From assembly GCA_027924585.1 (NCBI GenBank), contig BSBM01000151.1, forward strand, positions 11,627,501 through 11,691,500: 64,000 nt of DNA. The letters run 5' to 3'. This DNA is from Larix kaempferi (taxonomy: Eukaryota; Streptophyta; Pinopsida; Pinales; Pinaceae). Positions 47,655 to 59,370 of this stretch are shown here, piece by piece; the stretch's first letter is position 1, and each line of letters starts with the position of its first letter. The notes beneath the pieces are model-generated. The model saw only the letters and a list, made by a program, of their open reading frames with translations. It was not told where the DNA came from and searched no databases. Both the position numbers and the translations under genes were made by a program.

Positions 47655-49514
47655 TCAAAATTCAGTGAATCGTCCCTTCTTTTTCAATCGTCTGCATTTC
47701 AATTTGAGACCTTTCAATTTCTGTTCCAATTCTGCAACCTCTGCAGAATCATTTTCATCCAACCATTCTTCCACACCATTTAACATTTCCTCGATGTTTT
47801 TGGAATCTGTGATAATACCCTTGCCTTTGGCGTCTTCCACTCTGCTTCTCATGTTATAAACACAATTGGCCAAATTATCTTTAGCAATATGCTTCTTCTT
47901 CGCCTCTTCGTCCTCCCGTCGGAATCTCTCTGCGTCACTCACCATTCTCTCTATCTCCTCTTTGCTCGGCCGACCACCTTCGTTGGTAATACTAACCTCA
48001 TTACTTACCCCGCTTCCCTCATCCCTGGCTGACACCTTCAGAATTCCATCCACATCTAATTCAAAGACAACCTTAAGTTTTGGCTCTCTACATAGGGCTG
48101 CTTCGATTCCACACAACTCAAATTTACCTAGCAAATTGTTATCTACAACCATAGCTCTCTCACCTTCATAAACTGAAAAATGCGCAGTTAACTGATTATC
48201 AAACTTTGTACTGAAATATCTCTCCCGTCTGCTCGGTACTGGAGTATTTCTGGGAACAACTACAGCCATAACGCCACCGTTACTCTCAATTCCAAGACTC
48301 AAAGGCGTTACGTCCAGCAGAACTAAGTGGACGCCTTCATTGTTCAAGGTTGCCGCCTGAATTGCAGCACCATGTGCAACAGCTTCATCGGGATTTAAAC
48401 TTTTGCAGAGTTGTTTCCCATCAAAGAAGTGTTGAAGCAGTTCTTGGAGCTTTGGAATGCGGGTGGAGCCTCCTACCAGTACAACTTCGTCAATTTGGTC
48501 TTTGCTCATCTTGGCGTCTTCCAGACATTGATTCACGATTTGCATGCACTTTTTGAACATATCAGCGTTGAGCTCCTCAAACTTGGCTCTAGTAATCTTT
48601 ATATGCAGATCTACTCCTTCGAAAAGAGAGTCAATATCAATCACAGTCTCTACAGCAGAAGACATGCTTCTTTTTGCCCGCTCGCATTCTGAGCGGAGTC
48701 TCCGAAGGGCTTTCGCACTTGTGCTCAAGTCCTTCTTGTTTCTTCTCTTGAACTGTTGGACACAGTAATTGAGCATCCTGTTATCAAAATCCTCCCCTCC
48801 CAAATGCATGTCCCCTCCAACAACCTTCACCTCAAATGTACCATTCTCAACAGTAAGAACTGAGACGTCAAAAGTTCCTCCACCCAAGTCAAAAATCAGG
48901 ATTGTCTTCTTTTCAGTGCATTGTGTAGAAAAGCCATAAGCTATAGCTGCAGCTGTGGGTTCGTTAATAATTCTCATGACATTAAGACCCGCAATGACAG
49001 CAGCATCTTTAGTGGCCTTCCTCTGAGAATCGCTAAAATAGGCAGGCACTGTGACCACGGCATTCTTGACATCACATTTCAGATATGCTTCAGCTATCAT
49101 TTTCATCTTCGATAAGACCATAGAAGAAATCTCCTCGGCTGCAAACTCCTTCCTCTCGCCTTTGTACTCGACCTGGATGAGAGGCTTGCCTTTGAGTCCC
49201 GAAACAACAGTGAAGGGCCATAGTTTCATGTCACTCTGCACATCAGGATCGCTGAATCTCCTTCCAATGAGTCTTTTGACATCGAACACGGTGTTGTGGG
49301 GATTAGTTGCGATCTGATATTTTGCACCATCGCCAACGAGCCTCTCATAAGATGTGAAAGCAACAACGGAAGGAGTGATTCTGTTCCCCTGATCATTAAC
49401 AATAATTTCAACTCTATCGTGCTGCCACACTGCGTCGTGCTGCCACACTGCGACGCAGCTATAAGTTGTTCCCAAATCAATGCCGATAGCTTTCTCTTTA
49501 CCCTCGGCATCCAT
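47655..49514 (-). CDS. HSP70: HSP70-family chaperone, 619 aa, atypical C-terminus
   Basis: Intronless. HSP70 chaperones bind and release unfolded segments using ATP. Signature 1 IDLGTTYS is at residues 12-19, signature 2 [14 protein letters not shown] near 200 and signature 3 [16 protein letters not shown] near 335. The catalytic Lys in [18 protein letters not shown] and the interdomain linker [10 protein letters not shown] (near 390) are kept. The substrate-binding domain ([29 protein letters not shown]) and part of the lid follow. It ends in a basic tail, [15 protein letters not shown], without the EEVD of cytosolic HSP70s, about 30 aa short of the usual ~650. Residues 22-27 (AVWQHD) are duplicated at 28-33 in the first strand-loop of the ATPase domain. 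Likely a diverged retrocopy or inducible-type paralogue; expression unknown. Confidence 0.9.
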   Translation of the reverse strand: MDAEGKEKAIGIDLGTTYSCVAVWQHDAVWQHDRVEIIVNDQGNRITPSVVAFTSYERLVGDGAKYQIATNPHNTVFDVKRLIGRRFSDPDVQSDMKLWPFTVVSGLKGKPLIQVEYKGERKEFAAEEISSMVLSKMKMIAEAYLKCDVKNAVVTVPAYFSDSQRKATKDAAVIAGLNVMRIINEPTAAAIAYGFSTQCTEKKTILIFDLGGGTFDVSVLTVENGTFEVKVVGGDMHLGGEDFDNRMLNYCVQQFKRRNKKDLSTSAKALRRLRSECERAKRSMSSAVETVIDIDSLFEGVDLHIKITRAKFEELNADMFKKCMQIVNQCLEDAKMSKDQIDEVVLVGGSTRIPKLQELLQHFFDGKQLCKSLNPDEAVAHGAAIQAATLNNEGVHLVLLDVTPLSLGIESNGGVMAVVVPRNTPVPSRRERYFSTKFDNQLTAHFSVYEGERAMVVDNNLLGKFELCGIEAALCREPKLKVVFELDVDGILKVSARDEGSGVSNEVSITNEGGRPSKEEIERMVSDAERFRREDEEAKKKHIAKDNLANCVYNMRSRVEDAKGKGIITDSKNIEEMLNGVEEWLDENDSAEVAELEQKLKGLKLKCRRLKKKGRFTEF

Positions 49515-50150
49515 CTGAGTAATCTCTCAATGTTATCTGCCAATCTCAATGTTACTTACCCACAGAACAAGAGAAGTTATCAAATAAAAAAACTTCAACT
49601 TTCAAGCTGGAATGGAATGTAGTAATAGTCATAGTACTTTCAGATCACAATCAATGCTTCCACTCTGCACTGTTCATGGGAACCCAACCCAAATCAAAAT
49701 TAAAAACAAAGAGTAAGATGCAGTTTAAAGACAGAAGCTACCCACTGTCGACCAGCTAGCGTGTTCCCGAAGCATAATGCGACCCTTGAAGTTCCGAAAG
49801 ATAGTGAAGTGGGTTTCGTCGAAATGAAAAAAGAAAGTGGCTTTTTCTATCGTTGGAAAGTGGACGCATGTAAAATCACTGTTATAAGGTTTCTTTTACC
49901 CACTCTTTAAAGTTATTGGAATATTTGTTTTATCAATCAAAATAAACTTAGTACTGGAATATTTGTTTTATCAATCAAAACAAACTTCGTACTGTTTTTT
50001 GGGCCACTCTTTAAGGTGAATGGAATAAAAATCTCTTTATTAAAGCTCCTATTTAACATTATTGAAAAGAAGATATTTTGGGGCACTCTTTAAGGTGAAT
50101 GGAATAAAAATCTCTTTGTTAAAGTTCTTATTTAACATTATTCTAAAACT
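49515..50150 (-). promoter_or_regulatory. HSP70-A upstream region
   Basis: The DNA 5' of HSP70-A. It holds a heat-shock-element-like TTCCCGAA (49764-49771) and GAAGTTCCGAA (about 49789-49799), 250-285 bp upstream of the ATG. Further out are two tandem duplications: ~38 bp (AATATTTGTTTTATCAATCA, 49,920-49,995) and ~80 bp (CACTCTTTAAGGTGAATGG, near 50,005-50,150). No clear TATA box. Bases from 49,633 outward reappear at 58,741. Confidence 0.5.
49763..49772 (-). promoter_or_regulatory. Heat-shock-element-like inverted unit
   Basis: GTTCCCGAAG fits nTTCnnGAAn, two inverted 5-bp HSE units. A third unit is not in register, so it is a partial HSE. The same sequence is present at 58,875-58,884. Confidence 0.35.
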
Positions 50151-50240
50151 CACTGGGTGAGTGAAGGAAGCTTGGGCATTTCAGAAAGTGCCGGGTGGGG
50201 TTCAATTCCCCGCATTTCAAAAATATTCTGAAAAAAAAAT
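50150..50240 (+). repeat. tRNA-derived SINE-like head (pol III A/B-box-like)
   Basis: TGGGTGAGTGAAGG (50154-50167) resembles an A box and GGTTCAATTCC (50199-50209) a B box, with tRNA-like spacing, followed by an A-rich stretch (CTGAAAAAAAAATT). No cloverleaf can be completed. A duplicate lies at 59,265-59,355. Confidence 0.4.
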
Positions 50241-50274
50241 TATTCAAAAGAAGATTGGGATGATTAATTAAAAA

Positions 50275-52125
50275 AAGTTGAAAAGCTTATAAATCGTTGG
50301 TCATATAGATGGCTCTCTACCGATGGTAGGCTATATTTTTCTCCAAAGTATACATGTATATTAGTTTTCCTTAACATTACTTCTTGTATTGATTGTACCA
50401 TACATTGGGTTGGCAGATTGAATATCTCTAAATTTCATCTCCTCTTGGGAAAGTATAGCTTTGCCCAAACACATGGGTGGTTGGGGCCTAAAAAATTTGT
50501 TTGATTTTAATAAAGCTCTTTGTGCCAAAATTTTGTGGCGTTGTCTATTGATGGTGGTCTGTGGAGTAAAGTTATAAAAACAAAATATATCAAGTCATTT
50601 TCACTTGTCCAATGTATTCGTGACCATGTGAAGAATTTTCACAACGCTTCATTGATATGGAGGGGGTTTATGAAAATTTATTATATTCCACTTTTCTTGG
50701 CTATCGATTCTTTTGTTGGTAAATTTGGTGACTTTTCTCTATATGTTGAGTTACTTTCCAAGCATCATAAGAGGAATATTATGGTCTTATCTCAAGTTAA
50801 AAATAATTTGATTGCCAATGATGCTTACTGACTCTCAATTGATAATCTAAATTCATCTTTGACTGTTGCTCGGGAATGGGATAATTATATATTATCCCGT
50901 TCTCGTGCTAGCATTGTTCTTAATAATTAGGAAGACACCATTGTTTGGGACAATAATAAAGTGAATGGAATAGTTACTGCTAAACTAGCCTACAATGTAA
51001 TTTCAGAGGAGTGGGGTGGTGGTCCTCCTTCTTGATGGGATAAGAGATTATGGCGATGGAGAATCCCATGGTCACTTCTCTTTCTTTAATTTGGTTTGGT
51101 CAAATCTAGGCAATCTTCTTTCGGCCCCAGAAAATTGGGGGATGGTAAATTTCGAAGATAGTATGTTTTCTTGGTTCAAGAGGAAGGTAAAATATAAGCA
51201 GCTCCCATTATTCGCCATATGGGAAATCTGGAAGGCTAAGAACAGGTACATATTTCATAATATGAAGCTTTTTCTTTTTCATATATGTTCAAAGATTGTT
51301 GATGCTTATAGTGAGGTTTGCAAGAAGGGAAAACTAAAGAATCCTAAGATGTATGCTAGGCCTTCATTGAATGATGATAGTTCCATAGGATACTTTGATG
51401 GGGCTGTGAAAAATGGAAGATGTGGTGCAGGTATGGTTTTGAGAATTAAAAGACAACATTTTATCAGATTACCAAAGAAAGTGGGTAGGGGATCTAATAC
51501 TCATACTGAACTTCTTGCCTTGTGGGGATTCCTACGATTTGCCAAGAAGAGAGGTATTTTGGAATTACAAATTGTTGGGGACTCCAAAGTAGTTATCCAC
51601 TGGCTAATGGTTCCTCCTCACTACAGACTCTGCTTTTGGAACACTGGATCAATAGAGTGAAGATCTTGATTCAACATTTTGCTAGCATCTCCTTCAAACA
51701 TATTTATCGGGTCTTCAATCGGGAGGCTGATGGCCTATCTAAATATGCCATTGGTGAGATGGATGGTCATTTATTATATGAGGAATTATGTCAGGAGTGT
51801 CTCCCGGATTCTAGTGTTTATTGTGTTTTTTTAGCACTTTCTGTCAACAATTAGTAAGTTTATTTTTTAACTAGTGTTTAGTTACAATATGCTTGGGTTT
51901 TTGGGTTTTATGAATGGTTATTACTAGATGAGTTTCTATGTATGAAGTCTGTCTTGGGGACTGATATGCAAATTTGGATAGAATTAGTTTTGAGAGAATG
52001 ATGATATATGGGTCATAAAGATAAAAGATGTACTATTTTACATAACTTTGATTCCAAGTGAATAATAAGTTCTAGGTTTTTTTCATCTAAAAAAAATTAA
52101 ATAAATAAATAAATAAAAATTAACA
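50275..52125 (+). mobile_element. LINE-B copy 1: 5'-truncated L1-type LINE with RNase H
   Basis: Plus strand. Reads VEKLINRWSYRWLSTDGR (RT thumb), SWESIALPKHMGGWGLKN and SKVIKTKYIKSFSLVQCIRD, then a zf-RVT region with a ~180-bp deletion near 51,070. A C-terminal RNase H follows, then a 3' UTR and an A-rich end (AAATAAATAAATAAATAAA, 52,098-52,120). 5' truncation and an A-rich tail fit target-primed insertion. Confidence 0.85.
51016..51660 (+). pseudogene. LINE-B copy 1 RNase H (RVT_3-type) region
   Basis: Frame of 214 codons. RNase H motifs: GYFDGAVKNGRCGAGMVL (first Asp), THTELLALWGFLRFAKKRGI (catalytic Glu) and LQIVGDSKVVIHWL (third Asp). After 51,660 a +1 shift continues FKHIYRVFNREADGLSKYAI (final Asp, the READ motif), ending at 51,854. 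The enzyme would digest RNA in the RNA/DNA hybrid; the frameshift and truncated upstream ORF make it inactive here. Confidence 0.8.
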
Positions 52126-53480
52126 TAAAATTAATAAGAAAAAAAATCAAAATTTTTATTATAAGTAAATATAAATAACATTTTAATAGAAAATATTGTA
52201 AAATAAATTTATAAAAAATATATGCTGCAATGTTTTTATAATCCAACATTGTTTTATTTTAAAATTATTTTAAAATATTAAAAATATTATAAAAAAAATA
52301 TAAATAACATTTTAATAAACATATTATAAATATTATAAAATAAATTTATAAGAAACTTTGTCTAACGATGCTTTTATAATCCGACACATTCTCAAAATTA
52401 CCTCCAATTATCCATGAAATCATTCATTATGGCATTACAAAAGGACATGTAAAATGAAATGGTGTTGCTTTAGATTACAACCACATAAGAAAGTTAGTTA
52501 GTAAGGACTTTGGCTTTCCTAGGTCCAAAAGAAAGCTAGTAAGGGCTTTGGCTTTCCTAGGCCCATACGAACATAGAATAAAGTGAAATGCTGTTCTTTT
52601 GTTCTTTCTTTTATAATACGACCACATAAAAAAGTATTTAGGGAGGGCTTTCGCTTTCCTAGGTCCTAGCTAACATAGATTCAAGTTTTGCATAACGATT
52701 TAGTCTAAATAATATATATTTGGTAAACAAACCATATTCGTTATATTTTTTAAATTCTACAAAGAATATGTTTATACACACATTAAGTTTAGCCACCGAA
52801 AGAGGGTTTTGTTTTCTTTTGTTAGGTTGCTTAGATCTAATGAGAATATAAACACTCATAAAATAGCATAGATATGATATATGGACCGATTATATTGATA
52901 AGAAAAGAGTTATAATTTATAAGAAATAACTTTTTTTTCTTTCGAGTTTGATGCATATATGGATGGATTATATGGAAAGGAGAAGAGTTATAATATATAC
53001 AAAATGTAGAAGAGTAATTTTTGTTTATGCATATACTTTTATTATAAATTGTTATGAATATTCTATAAAATATATTGTAATATAAGATATAATAAAATAT
53101 AAGATATGAATATAGCATTGCAGAGTTAGTTATTTCTTGTTTCAGTTTCAATCAGTTAATAAGTGTTGCTCACACTAGCTTCACTTTGAGATGGCTACAC
53201 ATATTTCTTACCAAGCTCCGCGGAAGACTCGGAATATAAGGATGGGCTTTAAAACAAGGTCATCTTCATTTTAAAAGAATTTTGTATATTATTTAGGTTT
53301 AAAAATAAACATGGTCAAATTTGTTTTTCGCAGTTAAATTTTATTATTATTTTATTATTATCAAAGTTTGGAAATTAACAAGATAATATTACAGTGTCAA
53401 ACTTGTTTTTGTTCCATTCGAATCATTGACCTTGGAGTGTTGCTCCGATGCCAATTTTTAAGCTTATAATTTCTTAGCAT
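52126..53480. other. AT-rich intergenic DNA
   Basis: Very AT-rich, no gene. Contains a ~55-bp direct repeat with GGCTTTGGCTTTCCTAGG (52,505-52,565) and a variant near 52,635. The part up to about 52,860 is duplicated at 57,930-58,740. Confidence 0.6.
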
Positions 53481-54199
53481 TATGGAAGTTTCACTGTATT
53501 TGTGTCATTCTACAATTGTATCTTCCAGCTCTCTGCTTTTAAAAAACTTGTACGTTGGTACCACTTGTTTTGAAATTTTGTTTTGCAAATTTATCTTGGT
53601 ATGGTGGCTTGACCCGCAACCAACCAGGCCTTGCAAGAACTCTTCTACTAGGCCTGCGGTCCAGGGTTGGCAAGTTGCTATTTTATTTCACCGTTTAACC
53701 TTATTTTTATATAATTTAATTATTTAAAATGGGGATTTAATTATTATTATTATATTGTGAAATATTTTATATATTTTCAAATATAATGTTTTCAAAAACA
53801 ATATAAATAATTATTTATATTTATTGGAAAACTATATTTATTATTAAATAATTTACTTTCTTATTTTATTTATAAATATTCTTTTATTTTGTAAACATTT
53901 AATATCTTATTTTATATATTATTTTTCAAACTTTCATAAGAAAATATCCATGAAATTATACAATCTTAAGAAGTTAAGCAACATAAAATTCATAACCACC
54001 GGCAATAAACACACCGAATGATAGGGCGTCCACATTATAATATAGATTCTTACTTCAAAAACAGACGATATATCATCTCCATTATCATCCAGGAGAGAAG
54101 AGAGATCGATTACAGCCTGTAAAATATTCATGCCAAAATATTGCATACAATGCCAACTTGTTCGGAATACAAAATAACATTTTGTTGTTGGTACACATA
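53481..54199. other. AT-rich spacer, 3' flank of HSP70-B
   Basis: No convincing gene or repeat. A GC-richer stretch at 53,600-53,680 (CCTGCGGTCCAGGG) is unassigned. The final ~200 bp probably hold the 3' UTR of HSP70-B. Confidence 0.4.
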
Positions 54200-56064
54200 T
54201 CATTCCAAAGTCAGTAAATCAAAAGAGAGTGATCTGTATGTGAATGGGTTGCAGATCTGTTTCAATAGTTTCAACTTACCTTCCAATTCATCGGCCTTCG
54301 CCCACTCGTTTTCATCCAACCACTCCTCTACATTACTCAGCATCTGCTCGATGAATTTCAACCCGTTGATGTTCATCGCCCCCTCGGCTTTAACCTCTTT
54401 CACTCTATTTATCATATTGTAAACATAATTCTCCAAGTTGCATTTGGCAGTGCGATCCCTTTTGATTTCCTCATCCTCCCTTCGGAACCTCTCTGCTTCA
54501 CGCAGCATCCTCTCTATCTCTTCTTTGCTCAGCTTACCACAGTCGTTAGCAATAATAATGTGATTACTTACCCCGCTACCCTCGTCCCGCGCTGACACTT
54601 TGAGAATTCCATCCACGTCCACTTCAAACACCGCTTTAAGCATTGGCACTCCACATCTGGCTATTTGAATTCCACGCAAAGGAAATTGACCCAGAAAATT
54701 GTTGTCTGCGGCCATAGTTCTCTCACCTTCATAAACTGAAAAGCATGCACTTAACTGATTGTCACGCGCTGTAGTGCAATTTTCCTCCCTCCGAGTGGGA
54801 ATGGGAGTATTTCTGGGAACGACTACAGCCATAACACCAGATTCTCGATTCCAAGACTCAAAGGCGTGACGTCCATAAGGACTAAGTGAACGCCTTCATT
54901 GTTCAAGGCTGCAGCCTGAAGTGCAGCACCATGAGCAACAGCTTCATCGGGATTTATACTTTTGCAGACTTGCTTTCCTGGGAAGAATTGCTGCAGCAAT
55001 TCAAGTACCTTTGGAATGCGTGTCGAGCCTCCTACTAGCACTACATGGTTGATCTCATCTTTGCTCATCCTAGCGTCTTTTAGACACTGCTCGACTATTT
55101 GGATACACTTTTCGAACAATTCAACGTTGAGTGTTTCGAACTTGGCCCTTGCGATCTTTATGTGAAAGTCTAGTCCTTCGTAGAGAGAGTCAATATCTAT
55201 CACAGTTTCCACAGCAGAAGACAGACTTCTTTTGGCCCTTTCGCATTCGGAGCGAAGCCTCCTCAGAGCTTTCGCACTTGTATTAATGTCCGCTTTGTTT
55301 TTCCTCTTGAATTGTTCAACACAATAACTGAGCAGCCTATTGTCAAAATCTTCGCCCCCCAAATGCATGTCCCCTCCAACAGCCTTTACCTCAAATTTGC
55401 TATTCTGCACAGTGAGAACTGAAGCATCGAAGGTACCTCCACCCAAGTCAAATACCAGGATTGTCTTCTTATCACTGGACAAGTAAAGGTCAGTGTCGAA
55501 CCCGTAAGCTATGGCTGCAGCTGTGGGTTCGTTAATCATTCTTATGACGTTAAGGCCAGCAATAATAGCGGCATCTTTAGTGGCCTTCCTCTGAGAATCA
55601 CTGAAATAGGCAGGGACAGTGATGACAGCATCCTTGACATCAGAGCCAAGATATGCTTCTGCTATCGTCTTCATTTTCACTAGAACCATGGAAGAAATCT
55701 CCTCGGCTGCAAACTCCTTCCTCTGCCCTTTGTATTCAACTTGGACGAGAGGCCGATTACCGTCTCCAGAGACAACAGTGAAGGGCCATAGTTTCATGTC
55801 ACTCTGTACATGGGAATCGCTGATCCGCCTTCCAATGAGTCTTTTGACATCGAACACAGTGTTGTGGGGATTAGTTGCAATCTGATATTTGGCAGCGTCT
55901 CCAACAAATCTCTCACTGGAGGTGAAAGCAACGATGGAAGGAGTGATTCGGTTGCCTTGATCATTAACAATAACATCAACTCTATCATACTGCCATACTG
56001 CAACGCAGCTGTAGGTTGTTCCAAGATCGATGCCGATGGCCTTCCCTTTACCATTGGCTCCCAT
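54200..56064 (-). pseudogene. HSP70-B: HSP70 paralogue with one frameshift
   Basis: Two minus-strand frames make one HSP70. 56064-54823 encodes the ATPase domain (413 codons) with [45 protein letters not shown] and [18 protein letters not shown], ending just past VTPLSLGIE. 54832-54200 continues [32 protein letters not shown] and VSARDEGSG to ICNPFTYRSLSF. Compared with HSP70-A, four bases are missing near 54,838-54,850, which shifts the frame at the start of the substrate-binding domain. No other stop is seen. It also lacks EEVD, and it has a single AVWQYD. Recent pseudogene or assembly error. Confidence 0.88.
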
Positions 56065-56690
56065 GGCTTCCTCTCGCTTGTAAGGATCACAATATTAAGA
56101 ACCACAGGAAGCAGAGTCGCCAATTAAAGAAAATCAGAACTATAAGCAAGCTAGAGAATGCGGTCCGGGGAACGCAATTTAAAGCAAAACCCAGTTCCTG
56201 TTGCGGTTAAAAAGCTAAAATTAATTTGAAGCCAACCCGAATCTACAGATCCAGTCTCACTATCTTCACTATCTTTTAGATATGACATGAAATGCCCACA
56301 ACAGACCCTGAAATTAATTGGAAGAATTATGCGCCACACGGGGAATTACTGACCATTGGTTTATCCTTGAGTGCTGACGCAATTGTTCTTGTCCTAGATC
56401 CCTAGTCGTGACAAGCATAGGATCGTCTGATATACTTTCTCATGTAAAGATCGCCCTCTAGTTGGCACGGATCTTGCAATTATGAATCCTATCTCTCACA
56501 TGCCCCAACATCGTTGATTTAACCAATCCAAAATTATTACCGTTTAAATACGGAGTTGTCTATCCATTCGACGGTTTCGTCCGGTGGCGGACAACCCCTC
56601 CGGTAGGATATGGGCCCGTGGGGGTTGGAATTTGACAGGCATTTTGCCCATTATTTACGCTCAAAATTTTTACCAAGCCGTCAAGTTAAA
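56065..56690 (-). promoter_or_regulatory. HSP70-B upstream region
   Basis: Unlike the HSP70-A upstream DNA, so the duplication did not carry this promoter or it has been replaced. A GC-richer stretch at 56,560-56,625 (GACGGTTTCGTCCGGTGGCGG) is notable. No clear HSE or TATA box. Joins LINE-B copy 2 at about 56,697. Confidence 0.4.
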
Positions 56691-56696
56691 CGGTTA

Positions 56697-57930
56697 ATCG
56701 CTTCTTTTGTTGGTAAATTTGATGACTTTCTCTATATGTTGAGTTACTTTCCAAGCATCATAAGAGGAATATTATGGTCTTATCTCAGGTTAAAAATAAT
56801 TTGATTGTCAATGATGCTTAGTGGCTCTCAATTGATAATCTAAATTTATCTTTGACTGTTGCTGGGAATGGGATAATTATATATTATCCCTTTTTCGTGC
56901 TAGCATTATTCTTAATAATTAGGAAGACACCATTGTTTGGGACAATAATAAAGTGAATGGAATAGTTACTGCTAAACTAGCCTACAATGTAATTTCAGAG
57001 GAATGAGGTGGCAGTGCTCCTTCTTGGTGGGACAATAATAAAGTGAATGGAATAGTTACTGCTAAACTAGCCTACAATGTAATTTCAGAGGAATGAGGTG
57101 GCAGTACTCCTTGGTGGGCTAAGAGCTTATGGCGATGGAGAATCCCATTGAAAATGAAATGTTTTGTTTGTATGTCGGTAAATAATAATATTTTAACTTG
57201 GGATGATGTTCAAAGAAGGGGATTATGTGGTCCGATAATTTGTATTGGGGGATGGTAAATTTCGAAGATAGTATGTTTTCTTGGTTCAAGAGGAAGGTAA
57301 AATATAAGGAGCTCCCATTATTCGTCATATGAGAACTCTGGAAGGCTAGGAACATGTACATATTTCATAATATCAAGCTTTTTCTTTTTCATATATGTTC
57401 AAAGATTGTTGATGCTTATATTGAGGTTTGCAAGAAGGAAAAACTGAAGAATCCTAAGATGTATGCTAGGCCTTCATTGAATGATGATAGTTCCATAGGA
57501 TACTTTGATGGGGCTGTGAAAAATGGAAGATGTGGTGCAGGTATGGTTTTGAGAATTAAAAGACAACATTTTATCAGATTACCAAAGAAAGTGGGTAGGG
57601 GATCTAATACTCATGCTGAACTTCTTGCCTTGTGGGGATTCCTAACTCTGCTTTTGGAACACTGGATCAATAGAGTGAAGATCTTGATTCAACATTTTGC
57701 TAGCATCTTCTTCAGACATATTTATCGGGTCTTCAATCCGGAGGCTGATGATGTTTAGTTACAATATGCTTGGGTTTTTGGGTTTTATGAATGGCTAGGA
57801 TAGAATTAGTTTTGAGAGAATGATGATATATGGATCATAAAGATAAAAGATGTACTATTTTACATAACTTTGATTCCAAGTGAATAACAAGTTCTAAGTT
57901 TTTTTCATCTAAAAAAAATTAAATAAATAA
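56697..57930 (+). mobile_element. LINE-B copy 2, internally rearranged
   Basis: Collinear with copy 1 from 50,707 (TTCTTTTGTTGGTAAATTT). Contains an extra 90-bp tandem duplication (GACAATAATAAAGTGAATGG at 56,941 and 57,031), a partial zf-RVT, and the RNase H frame 57354-57758 with GYFDGAVKNGRCGAGMVL. It lacks the segment with the third catalytic Asp and most of the 3' UTR. Ends in the same A-rich tail near 57,912. Confidence 0.83.
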
Positions 57931-58740
57931 ATAGATAAAATTTAACATAAAATTAATAAGAAAAAAAATCAAAATTTTTATTATAAGTAAATATAAATAA
58001 CATTTTAATAGAAAATATTGTAAACTAAATTTATAAAAAATATATGCTGCAATGTTTTTATAATCCAGCATTGTTTTATTTTAAAATTATTTTCAAATAT
58101 TAAAAATATTATGAAAATAAATATAAATAACATTTTAATAAACATATTATAAATATTATAAAATAAATTTATAAGAAACTTTGTCTGACGATGCTTTTAT
58201 AATCCGACACATTCTCAAAATTACCTCCAATTATCCATGAAATCATTCATTATGGCATTACAAAAGGACATGTAAAATGAAATAGTGTTGCTCTAGATTA
58301 CAACCACATAAGAAAGTTGGTTAGTAAGGACTTTGGCTTTCCTAGGTCCAAAAGAAAGTTAGTAAGGGCTTTGGCTTTCCTAGGTCCAAACGAACATAGA
58401 ATAAAGTGAAATGCTGTTCTTTTGTTCTTTCTTTTATAATACGAGCACATAAAAAAGTATTTAGAGAGGGCTTTCGCTTTCCTAGGTCCTAGCTAACATA
58501 GATTCAAGTTTTGCATAACGATTTAGTCTAAATAACATATATTGGGTAAAAAAACCATATTGGTTAAAAAAATTAAAATTCTACAAAGAATATGTTTAAA
58601 TACACTAAGTTAAATAACATATATTTGGTAAACAAACCATATTTGTTATATTTGTTAAAAAAATTAAAATTCTACAAAGAATATGTTTAAACACATTAAG
58701 TTAAATAATATATATTTGATAAACAAACCATATTTGTTTA
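57931..58740. repeat. Duplicate of AT-rich DNA 52,126-52,860
   Basis: Nearly identical by eye to 52,126-52,750, including TTTCCTAGGTCC blocks. The right end (58,555-58,740) repeats TCTACAAAGAATATGTTTAA with AACAAACCATATTTG several times, then stops abruptly at HSP70-A-type upstream DNA. Confidence 0.8.
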
Positions 58741-59370
58741 TCATAGTACTTTCAGATCACAATCAATGCTTCCACTCTGCACTGTTCATGGGAACCCAAC
58801 CCAAATCAAAATTAAAAACAAAGAGTAAGATGCAGTTTGAAGACAGAAGCTACCCACTGCCGACCGGCTAGCGTGTTCCCGAAGCATAATGCGACCCTTG
58901 AAGTTCGGTAAGATAGTGAAGTGGGTTTCGTCGAAATGAAAAAAGAAAGTGGCTTTTTCTTTCGTTGGAAAGTGGAAGCATGTAAAATCACTGTTATAAG
59001 GTTTCTTTTACCCACTCTTTAAAGTTATTGGAATATTTGTTTTATCAATCAAAATAAACTTACTACTGGAATATTTGTTTTATAAATCAAAACAAACTTC
59101 GTACTGTTTTTTGGGCCACTCTTTAAGGTGAATGGAATAAAAATCTTTTTATTAAAGCTCCTATTTAACATTATTGAAAAGAAGATATTTTGGAGCACTC
59201 TTTAAGGTGAATGGAATAAAAATCTCTTTATTAAAGTTCTTATTTAACATTATTCCAAAGCCTACTGGGTGAGTGAAGGAAGCTTGGGCATTTCAGAAAG
59301 TCTCGGGTGGGGTTCAACTCACCCGCACTACAAAAATATTCTGAAAAAAAAAATTATTCAAAAGAAGATT
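58741..59370 (-). repeat. Duplicate of HSP70-A upstream DNA without its gene
   Basis: Matches 49,633-50,275 almost base for base (CATAGTACTTTCAGATCACA onward), including the TTCCCGAA element, both tandem duplications and the SINE-like head. The 118 bp nearest the ATG and the HSP70 coding sequence are missing. Marks a tandem-duplication breakpoint. Confidence 0.88.

Noticed and set aside
47865-49622. Several plus-strand ORFs of 60-108 codons across HSP70-A, and similar ones across HSP70-B
   Set aside because: Antisense shadows of the HSP70 reading frame with no recognisable domains.
50150-50240. Functional tRNA gene
   Set aside because: Box-like motifs are present but no acceptor stem, D-arm or anticodon arm can be paired; better as a SINE-like head.
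53934-54300. Possible 3' intron and last exon of HSP70-B (GTAAGT near 54,278; TTTTACAG near 54,120)
   Set aside because: The GTAAGT lies inside codons that align with HSP70-A (ELE-KLK-LK), and the downstream candidate exon soon meets a stop and does not encode an HSP70 C-terminus.
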